Of a stretch of DNA of 64,000 nucleotides, positions 58,807 through 64,000 are shown piece by piece. Every line of letters begins with the position of its first letter. The stretch's first letter is position 1. The translations under genes were made by a program, and so were the position numbers. The notes under the pieces were generated by a model. The model made no database searches. It was not told the origin of the DNA and worked only from the letters and a program-made list of their open reading frames with translations. The DNA is taken from assembly GCA_028095005.1 (NCBI GenBank), contig CM051459.1:130799657-130863656 (forward strand). Direction: 5' to 3'. Source of the DNA: Rhynchospora pubera. Taxonomy: Eukaryota; Streptophyta; Magnoliopsida; Poales; Cyperaceae.

Positions 58807-60987
58807 TTAGATCTTTCCACCAGCAGCCCAAATTTCCCTTTCAAGCTACATTGACACAAGAGAAGGATTAGAAAGTATATTACTTGAGTTATGAATTCAT
58901 AAGCACTGAATAATTAACGAGATAAAATGTTTCCTATTGCCTAGGAAAAATAAATAAGCAGCGCTCCCCTCACTCTACCAGTAGCATCGAAATCTTGTAA
59001 TGACACGTAATGTTGTTTCATATGTGTTGTATATGGTCTCTCTCTCTCTTCAAACTTTGAAAGTACTGCTAAGGTTATACTAATGTACCAATATTTGTAC
59101 AATTGTACATCCAATAAACATCACGCAGTACCTTCAAAGCTACTATACATAAGGGACAAACAGAGAACTAGGAAATTTGAAACCCTCTCTCAGGAACTTG
59201 CATATGCTTGGTTTATACTCTGGATGTTGGTTAGCCAGCTGGAAACAAATTATGGGTTTATGAGGGTAGGCGCCTATACGCCATTGTTGTAATTGCAATC
59301 AAACTTAGAAAATGAAAATGGAGAACTGACAAAAGTGGGGAAGAGAGATTTACCTCCATTAGAGCCTCCAGGTGGGGTTTCACAAGATTGAATTCTCTTT
59401 TTAATTCCTTGATGCAAGAAAGACAACTGCAGAGAGATCACTTCAAATTAGACTTGGAAGAATATTTATTTTTTGTGCATAAACCCATTCATGCTTTCTT
59501 TCTTTATTCAATGAATTTATTATTGCTCAAGAAATAAAATGGCTCTTTCAATATAGGTGAATCTTTCAGCAATTGACATTTCTAGATAGTGCATAAAATT
59601 ATAGCCATATGGAGATACTCATGAAATGATAAATGCTTGTCAATATCTAGGTTTCTAAAGTCTGGACAATAAAGGAACTTACTGCAAATGTATCTATATA
59701 TATATTACAAAAGACTTGTTTTGCGGTAGAGTAAGCGTTAGTAATGCAAAATATACTAATTTAATATTATATAAAAAAGTAAGTGCAACAATTAATGCAC
59801 TTAATAGCAGAAGTATAGTGTTTAATTACTAGCCTGCTTAATTCAGAAGCTGTTCATATATATAAGGATTAAAATTAATTAAATCATATTGTCACGCAAG
59901 CATCATCCGCGGTACAAGTGATGCAACACGACGATGAGGCGACTGATGCAAAGTATCTTGATTTCTGTTTGCTACGGACTGTACTGGAGAAAGAGACATA
60001 TCCAAGACAAGTTTTCCAAAATTTTTGATGAATTTCAATTTATTAACAAATGTGAGCAACAATGTAGATTAAGAAAGTCATATCCAGAAGAAACCATAAG
60101 TTAATTCAAAAAATCAAACAAAGAATAAATTCCTATGTTCATTTTGCACGAGAGAGTTCAAATTGGCAAAAGTATTACGTTTGTATAATTGCAATATTAT
60201 CACATCATAACACAAGGTTTTGATTAAAGTTAATTAACAGGTTCGCCTATATTACCACCTTCAGATATCTCTATAACTAAATATTACGATGTTCACGATT
60301 TGTCATATGCAAAACCTATATATATAATAATAACAAAAATAGTTCACATTATCTAATGCTATAATATAGATATATACCTCTTCCTGTCGTTAGCTGTGTA
60401 GGCATCACGTAATGCCCGGCACGAATTTGTAACTCTTAACATTCCAATACTTCATACAAAGAATTGAATAAAAATCAAATGGAGACAACACTTAGTATAT
60501 ATAAAAAAGCAAAAAGAGAAAACCATATGAAGTAGGTTGTTACTTTTTATGATAAATAAAAAAATTTTAAAGTAAACAAAGTCATGAATGTGCTTACAAA
60601 TCACTAGGTCCTTTGATCAGATGCAATTCAATTCCCATCTTATGTTGATCAATGCCACCATACTTATATCTGATAAAGAAATAACATAAAATTAACTTTT
60701 AACATCATAAAAAATAATACAAAAACATATGGAAAATCTTTCTTCAAACAAAACAAACACGTGATGTTAGCCAAAAAACCGTACCTAGAATGTTTTGTTG
60801 ATGGAACCAAAAATAACAATATATAAAAAATATATATAAAGATTAATTAGATTACTTACACTATCTTTCGCATCTCAATGAGAGCTTTCTCTGCAGTCTC
60901 AAAGAATTGAGTTATTATTTGGTGTGCAAAGAGATGGTCTTCACGATCTGCTTCCTTAAGAGCTGGATATCGTGAATCCAGCATTCC
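58807..60987 (-). CDS. Divergent histidine-containing phosphotransfer protein (AHP-like), 127 aa visible, exon 1 not found
   Basis: Exons in transcript order 60987-60860, 60669-60598, 60449-60378, 59426-59354 and 58845-58807 join in frame with GT-AG introns and end in TAA. In cytokinin two-component signalling these proteins carry phosphate from hybrid kinases to response regulators. The product follows the plant HPt family along its length: GMLDSRY at the start (family G-LD-QF), FFETAEKAL, the phosphate-accepting His in HLIKGPSD (family HQLKGSSS), IGMLRVTNSC (family IGA-RV-N-C), CLSCIKELKREF (family C-RCL-Q-E) and the tail LEREIWAAGGKI. The acceptor His and the KG pair are kept, but the Ser-Ser after them is Pro-Ser-Asp. 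The usual first exon (about 20-25 residues) is not visible upstream, where two hairpin elements sit. Either exon 1 is far away, or the gene is truncated. Confidence 0.85.
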
Positions 60988-61465
60988 CTTTCAAAAGCAA
61001 CAAATTAAAATGAAAAATAATAAGAACATATAAGACAATATTGTTCTACTACATATATATTTATTTTTACTTTAGTCACCATATGGATAAGAACGCTGAC
61101 TGCACTCTGCACATTTTAGCTATACGTTGATTGCATAAACAAATATAAAGTCAACATACTTTTCGGCTGTATTGCAAAATTTTAAAGGTCAACACATACT
61201 TAGCTGAACATGAAATAGTTGACCAAATTGTTACATGGACTTCTATGATTGAATAGTTGGATAGTGTAGTTGATGAGTGATACATCACAAGGAAAGCATC
61301 TAATCAACCTATTATATATCAATCTCTACACCTCAAAAACCACCACCATAACACTCTTCACGTACAACAAATCAATAAATAATCCATTGCACTTCTCGTC
61401 CACAAAGTAAAATTTATGAGTTAGAAGTTGCTGAATTTTGATTCATATCGGACTCTTGTTGAGAA

Positions 61466-61466
<1 letters not shown>

Positions 61467-61532
<66 letters not shown>
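61467..61532. repeat. (TA)19 then (GA)14 compound microsatellite, left bracket of the hairpin block
   Basis: The TA run at 61467-61504 passes directly into a GA run at 61505-61532. It is the mirror (reverse-complement) partner of the TC/TA tract at 62343-62408. Confidence 0.95.
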
Positions 61533-61537
<5 letters not shown>

Positions 61538-61538
<1 letters not shown>

Positions 61539-61946
61539 AAGTTTAATATGCACTATAGTGCATAGGGCATTCCGTGCACCGCAGACTTTTTCGGGGTTAT
61601 TTTTGTAAATTGACAAATCTAATTTAACCAATCTAATCTACATATTGAAATCTCATAGAAAACCAAATTTTACAATTTTTGAGATTTTATTACTATTTTT
61701 TTCGAATTTTTTAAGACATGCCATTTTTGGAAAATTGTAAATAGTACAACATTCCAAAAATGGCATGTTTTAAAAAATTCGAAAAAAATAGTAATAAAAT
61801 CTAAAAAATTGTAAATTTTGGTTTGATATGAGATTTCAATATGTAGATTAGATTGGCTAAATTAGATTTGTTAATTTATAAAAATATTCCCGAAAAAATT
61901 CGTGGTGCACGGAATGCCCTATGCACTATGGTGCATATTAAACTTT
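61538..61946. mobile_element. Hairpin MITE, 409 bp, near-perfect foldback
   Basis: It starts aaagtttaatatgcactata and ends with the reverse complement (one mismatch near tatggtgcatattaaacttt). The terminal match extends over more than 40 bp, and the arms continue to about 190 bp each around a short loop near 61735-61755. No coding capacity. No target duplication is seen because its right end abuts the next hairpin. Confidence 0.9.
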
Positions 61947-61951
61947 GACCG

Positions 61952-62340
61952 GAGTCAATCAAAACGCTTTGACCGGATTCTCAGTTAAACCCCGTCGGTT
62001 CTCAAATTTGAAAGTTCAAATGACCGATCCGAACCGTCAAATATGATCTCCATATTGAAATCTCCTTGCCGACCAAAATTTTCATTTTTTTGAATTTTTT
62101 AAGTATTTTTTTCGGATTTTCGAAAACATCAATTTTTGTAGGGTTCGGAACAAATTAGATTAACGATTTTTGAAAATCTGAAAAAAATACTTAAAAATTA
62201 AAAAAATGAAAATTTTGGCTGGTAAGGAGATTTCATTATGGAGATCATATTTGACGGTTTGGATCGGTCATTTGAATTTTCGACATTGAGATCTGACGGG
62301 GTTTAACCGGGACTCCGGTCAAAGCGCTTTGATTGAAGGC
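61952..62340. mobile_element. Second hairpin element, about 390 bp
   Basis: The left arm tcaatcaaaacgctttgacc through gttaaaccccgtc and tttgaattttttaagtattt is matched by the right arm (ggtcaaagcgctttgattga, gacggggtttaac) as an imperfect reverse complement; the loop is near 62140-62165. It abuts the first hairpin. No coding capacity. Confidence 0.85.
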
Positions 62341-62342
62341 TT

Positions 62343-62408
<66 letters not shown>
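62343..62408. repeat. (TC)12 then (TA)21 compound microsatellite, right bracket of the hairpin block
   Basis: The TC run at 62343-62367 passes directly into a TA run to 62408. Reverse-complemented it reads (TA)n(GA)n, the same order as the left bracket. Confidence 0.95.
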
Positions 62409-62411
<3 letters not shown>

Positions 62412-63024
62412 TGCCTTTTGTACAGAACACCTTTAATTATGTAACCTAGTATTTATTGCTTCATCCAAAGATTTTGGCCTTTGCATAATTGCATGTACAA
62501 AAGTTTATCATCTAATATAATGCACATTTCTTGTATGAAGAAACTGACAACTTATTTGCAAATATGGATTAGTTGGCTATGATCAACAATTATATATTTA
62601 AGTCCTAGTAAACTGATTACATTGTCAGTAAGACATTTCACAATATAACTTGGGTGCACAATAAAATTATTTAAACCTTCACAATGGTCAATGGAAGGAC
62701 GCACCCATTTATTTCAGTTTGGGTAACCCGAAGCAATGACAATTTGAGAAATAATTCACATATGCACACAAGGCATTCAACTATCAACATCAACACTAGT
62801 CGCAAATGGGCAGAGTGCCTTCTTTAATTCCAGTAGGAGGAGCACAAACACAAATGCCACTAGTACTATATATATGGTGGTTCAAAGAAATACACCGCCA
62901 GGATTCGACTACAACTGCTCTTTTCTCCTTCTTTATCATCAAGCGGTAATTTATTTTGGGGTGTGAGGACTAAAGACAGGAGAGCCACGCACGCGTTCTC
63001 ATTCTTTCAGTCAAATATTCATAG
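62409..63024. other. Spacer upstream of the phosphotransfer gene, no exon recognised
   Basis: A TATA-like tatatatag (minus strand, about 62875-62866) is present. No reading frame on the minus strand resembles the missing first HPt exon. Confidence 0.4.
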
Positions 63025-63032
63025 ACCACAAC

Positions 63033-63294
63033 TAGGCCTGCCGACCGAGCATTTGACTACGTTTCCGTACATGTTCCGTCCAAACGGAACGGCTAATGGT
63101 ATCAAAATTTCATTACGTTTTAGGAACATAACTTCGTCATTCGTTTGGGTAGAATACAGTGCCAATATACACGTTCTGTGACGTTCCGTCCAAACAGAAC
63201 GGTTAACGGAACGCTCGATACGTTTCGTTTACCTAAATGGAACGGCAAACGAAACGGGCCATTCCGTTTCAGTTTGAAATGTTAAACAGGCCTA
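63033..63294. mobile_element. hAT-type MITE, 262 bp
   Basis: The ends TAGGCCTG and CAGGCCTA are perfect inverted copies, and the flanks accacaac (63025-63032) and accagaac (63295-63302) form an 8-bp target duplication with one mismatch, the hAT size. The inside is rich in CGTTCCGTTT/AAACGGAACG words, like the subterminal parts of the element at 49817-54962. Confidence 0.85.
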
Positions 63295-63302
63295 ACCAGA
63301 AC

Positions 63303-64000
63303 TGTTGGACTGGGCCTATTTGGGCCATTGTGGAGTGCAATTTTGATTCGACATGTGTAGTGATTCTATGAAGTTTCTATGAATGCCCCAGTGAGTTCGT
63401 TCATTTGAATATTTGATAGATATGAATCTCTTACTTGAGATTATGATTTAGCAGTATATAATACAGCTTATGAGGACCTAATAGATAATATCTTGAAAAA
63501 TTATATTTCTAGGTAGATATATGGTGTCTCTAGAACTTTTCTTGTCAATTTTTAATACGATTAATTTTATTACCATTAATAAATGTATCAATAATAGAGT
63601 TGACCATAATAAATAAGAAAGAAAACTGTCAACCGAAGTATTTCATTTATGGTAAAAGAAGTAAAAGGAGAGCTTTGAACGGGAGTTATTGCTAAACAAT
63701 TGTGGCTCCACATCCAAAGCCATAGAATGAATTGTTCTATTACAAATGAAAATGAAATATCTCCTTAGCTTGAGTTTCTAACAACGCCGGTGAAACCTGT
63801 CAATGGATTTCTAAATTCAACGATTTATGGGTAATATATTATTGTGCGTGATAGCCACAGATCGACTAAATCCTCTATCTCCTTTTTGTTTGGAACGCAA
63901 ATAATTAATTTGATAGATATTCCGACCCTTGCAAAGTTTTTCTACTGCACAAAATTTCCTTTTTAATTCTATAAAAAAAATAATGGCGATGTGAAGCAAA
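63303..64000. other. AT-rich DNA, no gene seen
   Basis: No ORF, RNA gene or clear repeat can be supported to the window end. Confidence 0.5.

Noticed and set aside
62880..62960. Candidate first exon of the phosphotransfer gene (MIKKEKRAV frame on the minus strand)
   Set aside because: Does not resemble the N-terminus of plant HPt proteins and its GT site is weak.

Overview
The window is nuclear DNA from a flowering plant. Genes carry GT-AG introns, the host genes are plant families (CDPK-related kinase, phytocystatin with a legumain-inhibitor tail, histidine phosphotransfer protein), and the spacers are AT-rich and packed with plant transposons. Species cannot be read from the sequence.

Layout. 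Positions 1-13,000 are a block of retrotransposon-type sequence. On the plus strand lie a spliced five-exon ORF (10-1098), a small membrane-anchored ORF (1586-1927) and a 407-aa plant-transposon-type ORF (3009-4232). On the minus strand, converging on them, lie two in-frame ORFs split by one TAG (8430-7735 and 7734-4495); the second has a retropepsin at its N-terminus and a gag-like Cys/His motif at its C-terminus. No reverse transcriptase or integrase is visible. Positions 8480-12890 are a non-coding region built of several tandem arrays. Positions 13,000-21,100 hold degraded LTR-element remnants, a hAT-type element (17581-18244) and a small hairpin MITE (20058-20215).

Five host genes can be spliced by eye. 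They are a CDPK-related kinase (minus, 26098-21114, 11 exons, 583 aa), HMG-CoA lyase (plus, 36728-42271, 8 coding exons, 437 aa), a UBA-domain protein (minus, 44939-42957, 660 aa in one coding exon), a C-terminally extended phytocystatin (plus, 55821-58031, 4 exons, 246 aa) and a divergent histidine phosphotransfer protein (minus, 60987-58807, 5 exons, first coding exon not found). HMG-CoA lyase and the UBA gene converge with about 0.7 kb between stop codons. These genes do not form a pathway; they are neighbours separated by transposons.

Mobile DNA among the genes includes an end-to-end but broken RTE-type LINE (30213-33538, 20-bp target duplication), a tRNA-derived SINE that shares its 3' tail and sits in the last HMG-CoA lyase intron (41309-41502, 14-bp duplication), a Mutator-like hairpin MITE in intron 3 of the same gene (38498-38877, 10-bp duplication), Tourist-like MITEs, a 1.76-kb solo LTR (51294-53053) nested in a probable large hAT-like element, and two adjacent hairpins bracketed by inverted TA/GA microsatellites upstream of the phosphotransfer gene. 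The strongest leads for something new are the retropepsin-first element with its TAG split, the LINE/SINE partnership, and the phosphotransfer gene with its hairpin block.
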